DNA from: Nocardia alba NBRC 108234
GTDB lineage: Bacteria; Actinomycetota; Actinomycetes; Mycobacteriales; Mycobacteriaceae
Direction of reading: 5' to 3'
Length of the DNA stretch: 41,940 nucleotides
Assembly (NCBI RefSeq): GCF_001612665.1
Contig: NZ_BDAX01000005.1
Location: 1 to 41,940 of the forward strand
Below the pieces are notes generated by a model that saw nothing but the letters and a program-made list of their open reading frames with translations, had not been told where the DNA came from and ran no database searches. Both the position numbers and the translations under genes were made by a program. Below, piece after piece: positions 1 to 10,077 of this stretch (the first letter of the stretch is position 1; each line of letters starts with the position of its first letter).

Positions 1-10
1 CTCCAAGAAC

Positions 11-3000
11 TCAGCGAAAGTCGCGGGAGCGGGCGACGATGGTCAGGTCCAGGTGTTCGAGGTGGTCGGCGACGACACTGGCCGCGCCCTCGGCGTTCTG
101 GATGCGGCCGCGAACGAGCAGGGCGGTGGCGTTCTGGGCGAGGCGGCGGTAGCGCGTCCACAGGCCGACCGAGCAGACGACGTTGACCATGCCGGTCTCG
201 TCCTCGAGGTTGAGGAAGGTGACACCCGCGGCGGTGGCGGGGCGCTGGCGGTGGGTCACAGCGCCGGCCACCAGGATGCGGGCGCCGTCCTCGACGAGCA
301 GCAGATCGCACGCGGGGACCACCCCGAGCGAGTTCAAATGGGCGCGAAGGAATTCGGTGGGATAGGAGCCCGGCGAGATGCCGGTGGCCCAGACGTCGGC
401 GGCGGCGAGTTCGAGCGCGCTCATGCCGGGCAGCGCCGGGGCATCGATAGCGGGGCCGGTGCCAGGTAGCCGATCGGGACGTTCCACCGCCGCCGCGCCC
501 GCTGCCCACAACGCCGCCCTGCGCACGCTGCTGCCACGCGAATCCCGCCGCACCGCTGAAGAATCCGGCAGACCGGGACGTTCGGTATCGACCAGGACGT
601 CCAGCGCCCCCGCGGTCGCGAGCGATTCCGACTGGGCGACAGTGAGTTCCACGCGGCCGGTGAGATCGAGCATCGAGGCGAAAGGGCCGTGTTCGGCACG
701 GGCGGTGACGATGCGCTCGGCGAGGTCGACGCCGATGTGGCGCACACTCGACAGGCCGAGCCGGATCTCGGTGCCCGCGTTCTCGAGGGTGGGCTCGGCG
801 CGGCTGGCGTTGATGTCGGGGCCGTGCACGCGCACCCCGTGTCTGCGGGCGTCGGCGACCAGCGACTGTGGTGAGTAGAAACCCATCGGCTGCGCGCGCA
901 ACAATCCGGCGCAGAACGCGGCCGGATGATGCAGTTTGAACCACGACGAATAGAACACGATCGAGGCGAAACTCTGCGAATGACTCTCGGGGAAACCGAA
1001 ATTGGCGAAGGCGTAGAGCTTCTCGTAGATGCGATCGGCGAGATCGCCGGTGATGCCGTGTAGGTCGCGCATGCCCTGGTAGAGGCGATCTTTCAACTGT
1101 TCCATCTTCTCCGGCGAGCGTTTGGAGCCCATCGCGCGGCGCAGCCGATCGGCTTCGGCGGGACTGAAACCGGCGACGTCGATGGCCATCTGCATCAGTT
1201 GTTCCTGGAACAGCGGAATGCCGAGGGTGCGGGCCAGTGAATTCTCCAGTGCCGGATGGTCGCAGACCGGAGATTCCGTGCCGTTGCGCCGACGGATGTA
1301 GGGGTGCACCGAGCCGCCCTGGATCGGGCCCGGCCGGATCAGCGCCACCTCCACCACCAGGTCGTAGAAGGTGCGCGGCTTCAGCCGGGGCAGGGTCGCC
1401 ATCTGCGCGCGCGACTCCACCTGGAACACCCCGATCGAGTCGGCACGCGAAAGCATCTCGTAGACACCGGCTTCGGTGAGATCGAGCGCGTGTAGTTCGA
1501 CCTTCTCACCCTTGTGCTCGCGCACCAGGTCGATCATGTAGTGCAGCGCCGAGAGCATGCCGAGGCCGAGCAGGTCGAACTTCACCAAACCGACGGCGGC
1601 GCAATCGTCTTTGTCCCACTGCAACACACTGCGCCCGGCCATCCGCGCCCACTCCACCGGACACACGTCGGCGATCGGCCGATCGCAGATCACCATGCCG
1701 CCCGAGTGGATACCCAAATGCCTCGGCAGGCCGTCGAGTTCGCCCGCGAGTTCCAGCACCGCAGCGGGGATATCGGTGCCCGTCTCGGCGGCCACCCCGG
1801 ACCAGCGGCTCACCTGCTTGCTCCACGCGTCCTGCTGCCCGGGCGAAAAACCCAGTGCGCGTGCGGCATCGCGCACCGAGGACTTACCCCGGTAGGTGAT
1901 CACATTCGCCACCTGAGCGGCGTAGTCGCGGCCGTACTTGGCGTAGACGTGCTGGATGGCCTCCTCGCGGCGGTCGGATTCGATGTCGACATCGATATCG
2001 GGCGGCCCGTCACGCTCGGGCGAGAGGAACCGTTCGAACAGCAGCCGGTTGGCGACGGGGTCGACATTGGTGATGCCGATGGCGTAGCAGACCGCGGAGT
2101 TGGCGGCCGAACCTCTGCCCTGGCAGAGGATGTCGCTGCGCTTACAGAACTCGACGATGTCGTGCACCACCAGGAAGTAGCCGGGGAACGTCATCTCCTC
2201 GATCACCGCGAGCTCGTGCTCGAGCTGCCGGTACGCCCGCGGGTTGCGCTCCGGCGGGCCGTAGCGCTCGGCGGCGCCGCGTAGGGCGAGTTCGCGCAGC
2301 CACGAGTTCTCGTCATAGCCCGCCGGCACCTCGAACGGGGGTAGCTTCGGGGCGATCAATCCCAGGTCGAACGCGCATTCGCGAGCCAGCACCGCCGCGT
2401 TCGCCACCGCGTGCGGGTAGTCGGCGAACAGGTGCGCCATCTCCGCGCCCGAGCGCAGGTGCGCGCCGCCGGTGGGCGCGAGCCAGCCCGCCATCTCGTC
2501 GAGACTGCTCCTGGCGCGGATCGCGGCCAGCGCCATCGCCCGGCGACGCTGCTCCGGGGACGCGAAATGCGCACCGGTAGTGGCGAGTACGGGCACCCCG
2601 AGCCGGTCGGCCAGCGCGATCAGCAGGGTGTTGCGCTCGTCATCGGTGGCGATGCCGTGGTGGGTGAGTTCCACACTCACCCGGCCGTCGCCGAATCGTT
2701 CGATCAGATTCCGCAGGGCCGCTTCGGCTTTCGGTAGCCCGGTATCGCCGCCGCGCAGATCGCGTTCGAGCGCGGTGCGCAGGTGGCCCTTTCGGCAGCC
2801 GGTGAGAATGTGCCAGTGCCCGCTCGCCGCCGCCGAGAGGGCGTCCAGGTCGTACCGCAGCACCCCCTTCTCCCCCGCGGCCATATGCGCCGCCGCCATT
2901 TCTCGCGACAGCCGCCGGTAGCCCTCCTGCCCCCTGGCGAGGACCAGCAGATGCGGGCCGTCAGGGTCGGGAGATCCAGTGCGCGGCATCGAGTCCGGCG

Positions 3001-3556
3001 CGTCGGCGTGCCCACTTCGCGGCTCGGGCGATCCGCCGCCATCGCGCGGATCACCCTCAGCCGCCGCTTCGCGCGCCCGCGTTCGCCCCGGGGCGAAACG
3101 CACCCCGCCCCGAGGTACAGAACGGCGCCGGACCGCATCCCCTCGGCCCGGCGCCGCCTCCGCATCGGTTCCCAGTGACAGTTCGGCACCGAAAACCGTT
3201 GGCATTCCCCATTCCCTGGCCGCCTCGGCGAACCGGACGGTCCCGTAGAAACCGTTGTGGTCGGTGAGCGCGAGCGCTTCCAGACCGAGCCGCACCGCCT
3301 CCTCCACCAGCTCCTCCGGCTGACTGGCCCCGTCGAGGAAGCTGTAGGCGGAGTGGGTGTGCAGCTCCGCGTAGGGCACCGTCGGGCCGGTCGGCCGGTC
3401 GAGCTCGGCGGCGTGGTACTCGCCGCGCTTGCGTGACCAGGCCGGACTGTCACCGCCGTCGCCCGGGTGCATGTCCTGCGGCGGCCTGCCGCTCGGCTTG
3501 CCCGAGAGCACCCGTTCCAGCTCCGACCAGGTCGGCGGCCCGTTGCTCCAGCCCAT
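11..3556 (-). CDS. dnaE2: Error-prone DNA polymerase III alpha subunit DnaE2
   Basis: C-family translesion polymerase, the catalytic member of the actinobacterial ImuA'/ImuB/DnaE2 mutasome that copies damaged DNA with low fidelity during the SOS response. The protein (1181 aa) begins with a PHP domain (ELHTHSAYSFLDGAS near residue 65), then palm and fingers with the DnaE2-type acidic motif PDIDVDIESDRREE, and ends with an OB-fold region (TGMVNVVCSVGLW). It is about 100 residues longer than I would expect. Part of the excess is a Gly/Pro/Arg-rich insertion at about residues 128-197, inside the PHP region before the conserved HLLVLARG block. The ATG start lies 58 bp downstream of the stop of the small gene at 3615-4070, so co-transcription from the SOS-box promoter there is likely. 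I see no SOS box immediately upstream of dnaE2 itself. Identity is secure; the N-terminus could be slightly shorter. Confidence 0.96.
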   Translation of the reverse strand: MGWSNGPPTWSELERVLSGKPSGRPPQDMHPGDGGDSPAWSRKRGEYHAAELDRPTGPTVPYAELHTHSAYSFLDGASQPEELVEEAVRLGLEALALTDHNGFYGTVRFAEAAREWGMPTVFGAELSLGTDAEAAPGRGDAVRRRSVPRGGVRFAPGRTRAREAAAEGDPRDGGGSPEPRSGHADAPDSMPRTGSPDPDGPHLLVLARGQEGYRRLSREMAAAHMAAGEKGVLRYDLDALSAAASGHWHILTGCRKGHLRTALERDLRGGDTGLPKAEAALRNLIERFGDGRVSVELTHHGIATDDERNTLLIALADRLGVPVLATTGAHFASPEQRRRAMALAAIRARSSLDEMAGWLAPTGGAHLRSGAEMAHLFADYPHAVANAAVLARECAFDLGLIAPKLPPFEVPAGYDENSWLRELALRGAAERYGPPERNPRAYRQLEHELAVIEEMTFPGYFLVVHDIVEFCKRSDILCQGRGSAANSAVCYAIGITNVDPVANRLLFERFLSPERDGPPDIDVDIESDRREEAIQHVYAKYGRDYAAQVANVITYRGKSSVRDAARALGFSPGQQDAWSKQVSRWSGVAAETGTDIPAAVLELAGELDGLPRHLGIHSGGMVICDRPIADVCPVEWARMAGRSVLQWDKDDCAAVGLVKFDLLGLGMLSALHYMIDLVREHKGEKVELHALDLTEAGVYEMLSRADSIGVFQVESRAQMATLPRLKPRTFYDLVVEVALIRPGPIQGGSVHPYIRRRNGTESPVCDHPALENSLARTLGIPLFQEQLMQMAIDVAGFSPAEADRLRRAMGSKRSPEKMEQLKDRLYQGMRDLHGITGDLADRIYEKLYAFANFGFPESHSQSFASIVFYSSWFKLHHPAAFCAGLLRAQPMGFYSPQSLVADARRHGVRVHGPDINASRAEPTLENAGTEIRLGLSSVRHIGVDLAERIVTARAEHGPFASMLDLTGRVELTVAQSESLATAGALDVLVDTERPGLPDSSAVRRDSRGSSVRRAALWAAGAAAVERPDRLPGTGPAIDAPALPGMSALELAAADVWATGISPGSYPTEFLRAHLNSLGVVPACDLLLVEDGARILVAGAVTHRQRPATAAGVTFLNLEDETGMVNVVCSVGLWTRYRRLAQNATALLVRGRIQNAEGAASVVADHLEHLDLTIVARSRDFR

Positions 3557-3614
3557 GCACCCGCTCCTCTCACGACCCCCGCATCACCGCACGCCTTTCC
3601 TGTTGGCGGACAAC

Positions 3615-4070
3615 TCAACTCGCGGACAAGCGCTCCATCGAGCGCGACTCCAGCGCCGCCTCCACATCGCTGAGACCCGTGCGGATCACCGCGCCGTAGG
3701 CATCGTTGGCGAGCACGTCCAGGTGCCCGCGCGCGATGGCCAACTGCATCCGCGCCATCTCGAAGTCACCGACGCGGCGATGACTGTCGGCCAGGTTCAG
3801 ATACAGCGAGGGCAGGAATCCGCGCAGCCCCTCGTCGAGCGGGATGCCCGGCCCGAACACCGCGGCCAGCGCCCGCTGATCCCAGAGCAACGCGCCCTCC
3901 GGCAACTCCTGCACATCCGCCAGGTGATGTGCCACCACGCAGCGATGCAAGGGGTCGCCGCCCTCCCCTATCTCGTTCCACAGCCTGGTCAGCGCCGCGC
4001 GCGCCGCATCAGGGTCGCCACCGCCGAGCCGCACCGCGGCATAGATGTCCGCCATCCGATCGTCCGCCAT
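3615..4070 (-). CDS. Small helical-repeat (TPR-like) protein upstream of dnaE2
   Basis: A 151-residue protein of unknown function. It is alanine- and leucine-rich and predicted all-helical, with TPR-like segments (DAARAALTRLWNEIG; LYLNLADSHRRVGDFEMARMQLAIARGHLD). No signal peptide or membrane segment is seen. I chose the ATG at 4070 because a GATACT -10-like hexamer at 4078-4083 sits exactly 7 nt before it, which suits a leaderless transcript; a GTG at 4076 is the alternative. An SOS box overlaps this promoter and a second lies 18 bp further upstream. With the short gap to dnaE2, this suggests that the protein is made with the mutagenic polymerase under LexA control. Whether it helps the mutasome or simply leads the operon cannot be told from sequence. 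Confidence 0.75.
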   Translation of the reverse strand: MADDRMADIYAAVRLGGGDPDAARAALTRLWNEIGEGGDPLHRCVVAHHLADVQELPEGALLWDQRALAAVFGPGIPLDEGLRGFLPSLYLNLADSHRRVGDFEMARMQLAIARGHLDVLANDAYGAVIRTGLSDVEAALESRSMERLSAS

Positions 4071-4081
4071 GCGCACCAGTA

Positions 4082-4097
4082 TCGCACATACGTTCGA
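4082..4097 (-). promoter_or_regulatory. SOS (LexA) box overlapping the TPR-gene/dnaE2 promoter
   Basis: On the minus strand this reads TCGAACGTATGTGCGA, one mismatch from the actinobacterial SOS box TCGAAC-N4-GTTCGA. It overlaps the -10-like hexamer GATACT (4078-4083) of the gene at 3615-4070, so bound LexA would block that promoter. It is one of two such boxes between this gene and the SDR gene. Confidence 0.72.
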
Positions 4098-4114
4098 TTA
4101 TTGGCGAGCGACAT

Positions 4115-4130
4115 TCGAACATATTTTCGA
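4115..4130 (+). promoter_or_regulatory. Second SOS (LexA) box
   Basis: TCGAACATATTTTCGA differs at one position from TCGAAC-N4-GTTCGA. It lies 18 bp (between box edges) from the first box and between divergent genes. It may act with the first box on the dnaE2-side promoter, on the SDR promoter, or on both. Confidence 0.68.
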
Positions 4131-4154
4131 GTTTCTCCCGAGGCCTGGTTCTCT

Positions 4155-4174
4155 AACTTACTTTGGAGTAAGTT
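4155..4174. promoter_or_regulatory. Perfect palindromic operator candidate upstream of the SDR gene
   Basis: A perfect inverted repeat AACTTACT-N4-AGTAAGTT centred about 40 bp upstream of the SDR start. A possible -10 (TAACTT, 4154-4159) overlaps its left arm. Size and symmetry fit a TetR-family operator. No TetR gene lies in the window, so the regulator would be encoded elsewhere. Confidence 0.6.
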
Positions 4175-4203
4175 CTGAGGGAACGAGCTGCAAAGGAGCA
4201 GTG

Positions 4204-5151
4204 ATGTCTCAGGTTTCCCCAGGTGAACAGGGCCGCAAGCGGCGCGATCTCACCGGCAGGCAGGTGGTGATCACCGGTGCGTCATCCGGGATCGGCCGGG
4301 CCGCCGCGCTCTCGGTCGCCGACAAGGGCGGTGTGGTGTTCCTGCTCGCGCGCCGCGCTGACGAACTGGCCGCGGTGGTCGCCGAGATCGTCGACGCGGG
4401 CGGGCGGGCCTACGGCTACCCGTGCGATGTCACCGATTCCGAATCCGTGGACTCCGTCGTCGAGGCCATCCTCGACGAGCACGGCCACGTCGACATGCTC
4501 GTCAACAACGCCGGCCGTTCCATCCGCCGCGCCATCCACCGCTCCACCGATCGCCTGCACGACTTCGAACGCACCATGGCGGTCAACTACTTCGGCGCGC
4601 TGCGGGTAACCCTGGCCCTGCTGCCGCAGATGCGCGAACGCGGCTTCGGCCATATCGTCAACATCTCCAGCGCCGGGGTGCAGATGGCCACCCCCCGCTT
4701 CGCCGCCTATCTCGCCAGCAAGGCCGCCCTGGACAAGTTCACCGAGGTCGCCGCAGCCGAAACCCTGGCCGACGGAGTAACTTTCACCACCATCCACATG
4801 CCGCTGGTGCGCACCCCGATGATCGCCCCCAGCGGCGACCAGGGCCCCTCCGAATCCCCCGAGTGGGCCGCGGGCACGATCGTGCGCGCCCTCGCCGAAC
4901 GCCCCAAACGCATCGACGTCCCCCTGGGCACCATCGCCGAGTACGGCGGCATCATCACCCCCAAACTCCGCGACCGCATCCTGCACCGTTACTACCGCTC
5001 GCTGCCCGATTCGCCTGCGGCCAAAGGGGAATCGGCGGAGATCACCGAGGTCGCGGTGCCGTCGAATCCGAGAACGCCCTCGGCCGCCCGTAAGGTCACC
5101 GGCACCGCCCTGCGCCGCGCGGCCCGCTGGGTACCCGGCACACACTGGTGA
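4204..5151 (+). CDS. Short-chain dehydrogenase/reductase (SDR)
   Basis: NAD(P)-dependent oxidoreductase of the classical SDR family, 315 aa; substrate unknown. The Rossmann dinucleotide motif TGASSGIGR is near residue 25, followed by NNAG, the catalytic serine in NISSAGVQM, and the YxxxK pair in YLASK. The C-terminus carries a basic tail (about the last 30 residues) beyond the usual SDR core. The reading frame is open upstream to 4045, but the ATG at 4204 has a good Shine-Dalgarno sequence (AAGGAG) at the right distance. The gene is preceded by the 20-bp palindrome at 4155-4174 and by two SOS boxes. It transcribes away from dnaE2 and converges on the sucrase/ferredoxin-like gene. Confidence 0.9.
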   Translation: MSQVSPGEQGRKRRDLTGRQVVITGASSGIGRAAALSVADKGGVVFLLARRADELAAVVAEIVDAGGRAYGYPCDVTDSESVDSVVEAILDEHGHVDMLVNNAGRSIRRAIHRSTDRLHDFERTMAVNYFGALRVTLALLPQMRERGFGHIVNISSAGVQMATPRFAAYLASKAALDKFTEVAAAETLADGVTFTTIHMPLVRTPMIAPSGDQGPSESPEWAAGTIVRALAERPKRIDVPLGTIAEYGGIITPKLRDRILHRYYRSLPDSPAAKGESAEITEVAVPSNPRTPSAARKVTGTALRRAARWVPGTHW

Positions 5152-5289
5152 TCTCCCGGTTCGGCTCGTAACCAACGGAATTCACCGCACGTCGAGGATC
5201 AGATGATGGAACTCGGCCAGCCGCGAAGCCGTCTCCCACCGGGTGTCCCGGCATCCGCACGACGCGCCCGCCCGGAACCCGGAGTGAAG

Positions 5290-6234
5290 TCAGCGGGTCG
5301 CGGGCCGTTCGAGCTGAGCGAGCGACTGCGCGGGGAGCTGTTCTACCGCAGCGGGTTCCAGGTAGGTGGCGGGCTTGGGGCCAGCGCCGCAGCTGGCTTG
5401 ACGCGGGGCGGCGGCGACGGTGCGGGCGGTGACACGCCAGCGGCGGCCATCGCGGTGGGTGACGATGGCGGCGCCCGCCAGGGTCGGGTCGTGGGCGGGA
5501 GCCGGATCGGGCGCGACCGTGAGATCGGTGGCGCCGGCCGGGACCTGTTCGCGCACAGCTACTTCGGCGAGCTGGGAGATCGGCGGGTAGCAGCCGCGGC
5601 CACGCAGGCCGGTCAGCGAGACCTCGCCCGCATCGGCCGCGTCGAGCACGGCTCTGGCGGCGGGAGCGTCGACGCGACCGTAGGTGAGGCCCGACGGGAG
5701 CAGCACGACCGCTGGGGCGAAGCGGTGGCCGCCGGTGTGCGAGGCCTCCCAGATCCGGCCGGGGTGATCGGCGGCCATGGCGGCGGCGATCGGGCGACCG
5801 AGCAGGGCACAGCACTGGTCGCGTTTGCCGTGGGCGCAGACCAGCATCACCGGATCATCGACGCGCGCACCGATTCCCGGCGCGGGTCCGTCGACGAGAC
5901 CCAGGTCGATGTCGAAGAGCTGACGAAGGTCGGTGATCTCGAACCGCTCACACCATGACCCCTCGGGTCGCGAACTGGCCAGCAGCACGGTTCGGGTTCC
6001 GGTGAACTCGTTGCGGCCGGGACGGCGGATCAGCGTCGGCCGCACCCGCGCCGCCGTGGTGCGCGCCGCCAGTTCGGCGGTGATCTCCGGCCCGAGCACC
6101 TCGTCGCCGATCACATCTGTGCCCCACGCGCCGGGATGCTCGACGCACAGCCAGCCGGTGACATGCGCCGCGGTGCCGTACAGCGCGAGATCACCAGCGG
6201 CCGCCGAACACAGCATGCCCTCGAACGGGTTCAC
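5290..6234 (-). CDS. Sucrase/ferredoxin-like family protein
   Basis: A 314-residue protein of the Suc_Fer-like family, which has a C-terminal thioredoxin-like ferredoxin fold; no enzymatic role is established to my knowledge. Seen here are an early cysteine (MLCSAAAGD), the cluster VCAHGKRDQCC near residue 180, and the conserved GHRFAPAVVLLPSG stretch, which together suggest an iron-sulphur or other metal site. The frame extends upstream to 6423, but the GTG at 6234 has a strong GGAAGGAG ribosome site, and the family sequence (NPFEGMLCSAAAG) starts there. It lies 109 bp downstream of imuB on the same strand and could be read through from it, although a separate -10-like TACAGT is present in the gap. 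Confidence 0.82.
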   Translation of the reverse strand: MNPFEGMLCSAAAGDLALYGTAAHVTGWLCVEHPGAWGTDVIGDEVLGPEITAELAARTTAARVRPTLIRRPGRNEFTGTRTVLLASSRPEGSWCERFEITDLRQLFDIDLGLVDGPAPGIGARVDDPVMLVCAHGKRDQCCALLGRPIAAAMAADHPGRIWEASHTGGHRFAPAVVLLPSGLTYGRVDAPAARAVLDAADAGEVSLTGLRGRGCYPPISQLAEVAVREQVPAGATDLTVAPDPAPAHDPTLAGAAIVTHRDGRRWRVTARTVAAAPRQASCGAGPKPATYLEPAAVEQLPAQSLAQLERPATR

Positions 6235-6343
6235 ACCGCTCCTTCCGCGACGAGCCGTCGCCGGCGATCCGGGACGGGCATCGTTCACTGTAGGACCAGG
6301 GGAACGACCAGCGGGAAAGCCGAGCCGACCGCAGTGGTCGCCG

Positions 6344-7915
6344 TCACTCGTAAACGCCCTCGGCGTGCCACAGCCGCGCGTCGTAGACGAGCAGGACCGC
6401 CCGGATCTCGGTGGGCTCGGCATCGAGCTGGACCTGCGCGCGCACCGCCGGGGCGGCCGGTTCCGCGGTGGACCACCAGCGTTCGATGACCGGCCACGGG
6501 CCAGCCCAGCCGAGCAGGGCCCATTCCCGGCGGCCCCAGCGCAGGCGGGTGGGCTCGGCGGTGAACAGACCGCGGTCGGTAACCAGGACGGGGGCGCCGT
6601 CGGCGGCGGTCAGGTGCACGACCGGACGGTGCAGCAGGAGCAGGGTGGGGGCGGGTTCGGGGAGGCGACCCGGCCAGGGTTTGGCGGGGTCGGCGGCGGG
6701 GGTCAGCTCGTCGCCGAGGGCGATCATGGTGATGCGTTCGGCGGGCCCGCGCCCACCGCTGAGCACCCCGATGCGGACCGCTTCGCCGCCGAGCAGGCCC
6801 TGCACGCGCACCAGGGCGCGGCGGGCGCGCTCGGTTTCCTCGCCCTCGCCACCCCACAGGCCCAGTTGCAGGGCACCGGCGGCGACCACCTCGACCGGTT
6901 CCAGCGTGAGCGCGACGATCGGTCCGGTGGGGCGGGCGCGGTGGGTGAGCCAGCCGTCGAGTTGCCAGCGGACGCGGTCGGCGGTGTCGGCGGGAGTGAG
7001 CGGGCGGGCACAGCGCCAGATCCTGGTGAGTTCCTCGCCCGTCTCGGTGCGCGCGGTCACGGCGAGCCGGGTACAGGCCACCCCCGCCGCCGACAGCACC
7101 GTGTGCAGCCGGGTGGACAGCTGCCTGCCCGCGAAGGCGGCCGCGTCGACCCGGTCGATGGGTGGGTCACAGGCCAGCTCGACAGTCAGTTCCGGAGCGG
7201 CGCGCCGCGCCGACGGCGGGCGTTGCGGCAGGGCGCGAGCGGTGCGATGGGCGAGCACGGCGTCGGCGCCGAACCGGGAGGCCACCTCGGCCGCAGACAG
7301 GCGCGCGAAATCACCGATGCGGCGTAACCCCAAGCGGCGCAGCAGATCCACCAGGTCCGCCCGCTGCGGCGCGGCCAGGCTCGGCTCCGCCGCGAGCTCC
7401 GAGACCGGGAGCGCGGCGAGGTATCGCGCGCCCTCCCCCGGCGCCACGATCGCCCCGCGCCGCGCCGCGATCACCGCTGTCGACATGGTGTCGGCGATCC
7501 CGATCTGCGCCTCGGCTCCCGCTACGGCGACCGCGTCGATCAACCGCACCACCGCGGCCTCCTCGGAGCCGAAATATCTTGCGGCTCCGCGTGCCCCGAG
7601 CACGATGAGCCCGGGCCGCAATACTTCCACGCCCGGCACCGTCTCATCGACGGCACCGACCACCGGTTCGAACAATCGCGCGTCTCGATCCGGATCATCC
7701 TGCACAACAACAAGTTCCGGGCAACATCCCTGCGCATCGCGGCGACCCATCCCCCGCCGCACCCCCTCGGCCCGCGCGATCGCCGAGCACGCCACCACCG
7801 AGTTCCCCCGCAACACCGCGATCGGTCGCTCCGCCGACACCCCCGCCACCGCGGCCGCCGCCACCGCGGGCCAGTCCAGGCACCACACCGCCAGCACCCG
7901 ATCAGCACGCGTCAC
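6344..7915 (-). CDS. imuB: ImuB, Y-family polymerase homologue and mutasome hub
   Basis: Y-family DNA polymerase-like protein (523 aa) that in mycobacteria is catalytically inactive and links DnaE2 and ImuA' to the sliding clamp. The N-terminus VLAVWCLDWPAVAA replaces the DxDxFFA motif of active Y-polymerases, and the usual SIDE motif is absent (VLGARGAARYFG instead), consistent with no polymerase activity. A helix-hairpin-helix region (LRRLGLRRIGDFARL) is near residue 195. A beta-clamp-binding peptide QLGLWG occurs near residue 350, matching the position and type of motif known in mycobacterial ImuB. The start is a GTG; an in-frame GTG seven codons in is also possible. It lies 74 bp downstream of imuA' and shares its SOS promoter. 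Confidence 0.92.
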   Translation of the reverse strand: MTRADRVLAVWCLDWPAVAAAAVAGVSAERPIAVLRGNSVVACSAIARAEGVRRGMGRRDAQGCCPELVVVQDDPDRDARLFEPVVGAVDETVPGVEVLRPGLIVLGARGAARYFGSEEAAVVRLIDAVAVAGAEAQIGIADTMSTAVIAARRGAIVAPGEGARYLAALPVSELAAEPSLAAPQRADLVDLLRRLGLRRIGDFARLSAAEVASRFGADAVLAHRTARALPQRPPSARRAAPELTVELACDPPIDRVDAAAFAGRQLSTRLHTVLSAAGVACTRLAVTARTETGEELTRIWRCARPLTPADTADRVRWQLDGWLTHRARPTGPIVALTLEPVEVVAAGALQLGLWGGEGEETERARRALVRVQGLLGGEAVRIGVLSGGRGPAERITMIALGDELTPAADPAKPWPGRLPEPAPTLLLLHRPVVHLTAADGAPVLVTDRGLFTAEPTRLRWGRREWALLGWAGPWPVIERWWSTAEPAAPAVRAQVQLDAEPTEIRAVLLVYDARLWHAEGVYE

Positions 7916-7989
7916 GACGGCACCACCGATCCGCCCGCTCGGCGGATCCCCTCATGTCCATCGGCCGCAACCGCGTAACGGGCCGGTGG

Positions 7990-8733
7990 TCATGAGACAG
8001 CCTCACGCAGGGTGGTGACTTCCGTTGCGGTTTCGCGCGGCAGCCATTCGGTGCGCCCGACCTGGGCGCACAGGTCCATCCGGCCACGGCGGGTCTGGCC
8101 CGCCTTGGCGCTGACTCGCACATCGAGGCAGACCGAGCGCAGGCGACCGCGGCCGGGGCCGAGACCGCGGTATCCGGTGACGCGGGAGTCCAGCCGCAGG
8201 GCGGGGTTGACCCATTCGCCCGCGACGACCAGGGTGGCGCCGCGGTTGCGGGCACGGGCGGCGAGCACCCGGCAGCGCGCCGGGGGAACAGCGAGGCCGC
8301 CGAGACCGAGGACTACCAGGTCGAGGCCGTCGAGCAGGACCGCGGCCACTTCGGCGGGGTCGGGGCCGGGGTCGGTGATCACCGCCAACCGGGACAACTC
8401 GGCGCCCATCTCGGCCGCGGCCAGCAAACCGAGCCGGGGCAGGCCGACGACCGCGGCGTGACCGCCGCTCCCAGTGACCGCGGCGAGCATCCCGGTCAGC
8501 AGGGAATGCGCGCCGGTATAGGCGACGACCGCGCCTTTCGGCAGCCCGCCATCGGGCAGCAGATCGGCGAGCGGAGGCGGAACAGGCAGCAGATCTCGAC
8601 GTAATGGCTGCTCACGTGGCATATGACCGGTCGCGGACTCACCACGGCCTCGGCCCGCGGCCATCCGCCTACGCAGCTCGTCGAGCACACGTTCCCGCGC
8701 GCCCGCATCGGGCGACAACGCTTCCGAACCCAT
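7990..8733 (-). CDS. imuA': ImuA' RecA-like mutasome accessory protein
   Basis: A 247-residue RecA-fold-like protein, first gene of the imuA'-imuB cassette. In mycobacteria ImuA' binds ImuB and is needed for DnaE2-dependent mutagenesis. The sequence shows the expected [21 protein letters not shown] stretch, a degenerate nucleotide-binding region ([12 protein letters not shown]) lacking a clear Walker A GKT, and a hydrophobic strand [15 protein letters not shown] where Walker B would be. The ATG at 8733 is preferred over the upstream GTG at 8742 because an AGGTGG ribosome site precedes it. An SOS box lies about 87 bp upstream. Low sequence complexity keeps this below certainty, but the position next to imuB is decisive. 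Confidence 0.88.
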   Translation of the reverse strand: MGSEALSPDAGARERVLDELRRRMAAGRGRGESATGHMPREQPLRRDLLPVPPPLADLLPDGGLPKGAVVAYTGAHSLLTGMLAAVTGSGGHAAVVGLPRLGLLAAAEMGAELSRLAVITDPGPDPAEVAAVLLDGLDLVVLGLGGLAVPPARCRVLAARARNRGATLVVAGEWVNPALRLDSRVTGYRGLGPGRGRLRSVCLDVRVSAKAGQTRRGRMDLCAQVGRTEWLPRETATEVTTLREAVS

Positions 8734-8819
8734 CAACACCACCTACTTCCACGATGGACCCGCGAGCGGGAAACCGCTCAGCGCCGAAACAGCAGCACCG
8801 TTTCAGCTATCGATCGTAT

Positions 8820-8835
8820 TCGAATATACGTTCGA
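8820..8835 (-). promoter_or_regulatory. SOS (LexA) box upstream of imuA'-imuB
   Basis: TCGAATATACGTTCGA on the plus strand has one mismatch from TCGAAC-N4-GTTCGA. Read on the minus strand it contains TATATT, a good -10, so LexA would sit on the promoter itself. Confidence 0.78.
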
Positions 8836-8932
8836 TAGCGACCAGCGTGACACCCACCCCCGCCCCGTGTCCACCGAGAAGCACGCCGAAGATCCCGGCC
8901 AGTCAGCGCCATATTCGGCTACCCTCGCACCC

Positions 8933-10066
<1,134 letters not shown>

Positions 10067-10077
10067 AGCGCCGAGCC

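Noticed and set aside
5152..5289. Possible gene remnant between the SDR and sucrase/ferredoxin-like genes
   Set aside because: The open frames there show no recognisable homology; treated as ordinary intergenic sequence.
6344..7915. ImuB as a decayed polymerase because its acidic catalytic residues are missing
   Set aside because: Loss of these residues is normal for ImuB; the protein is full length and keeps its clamp-binding motif.
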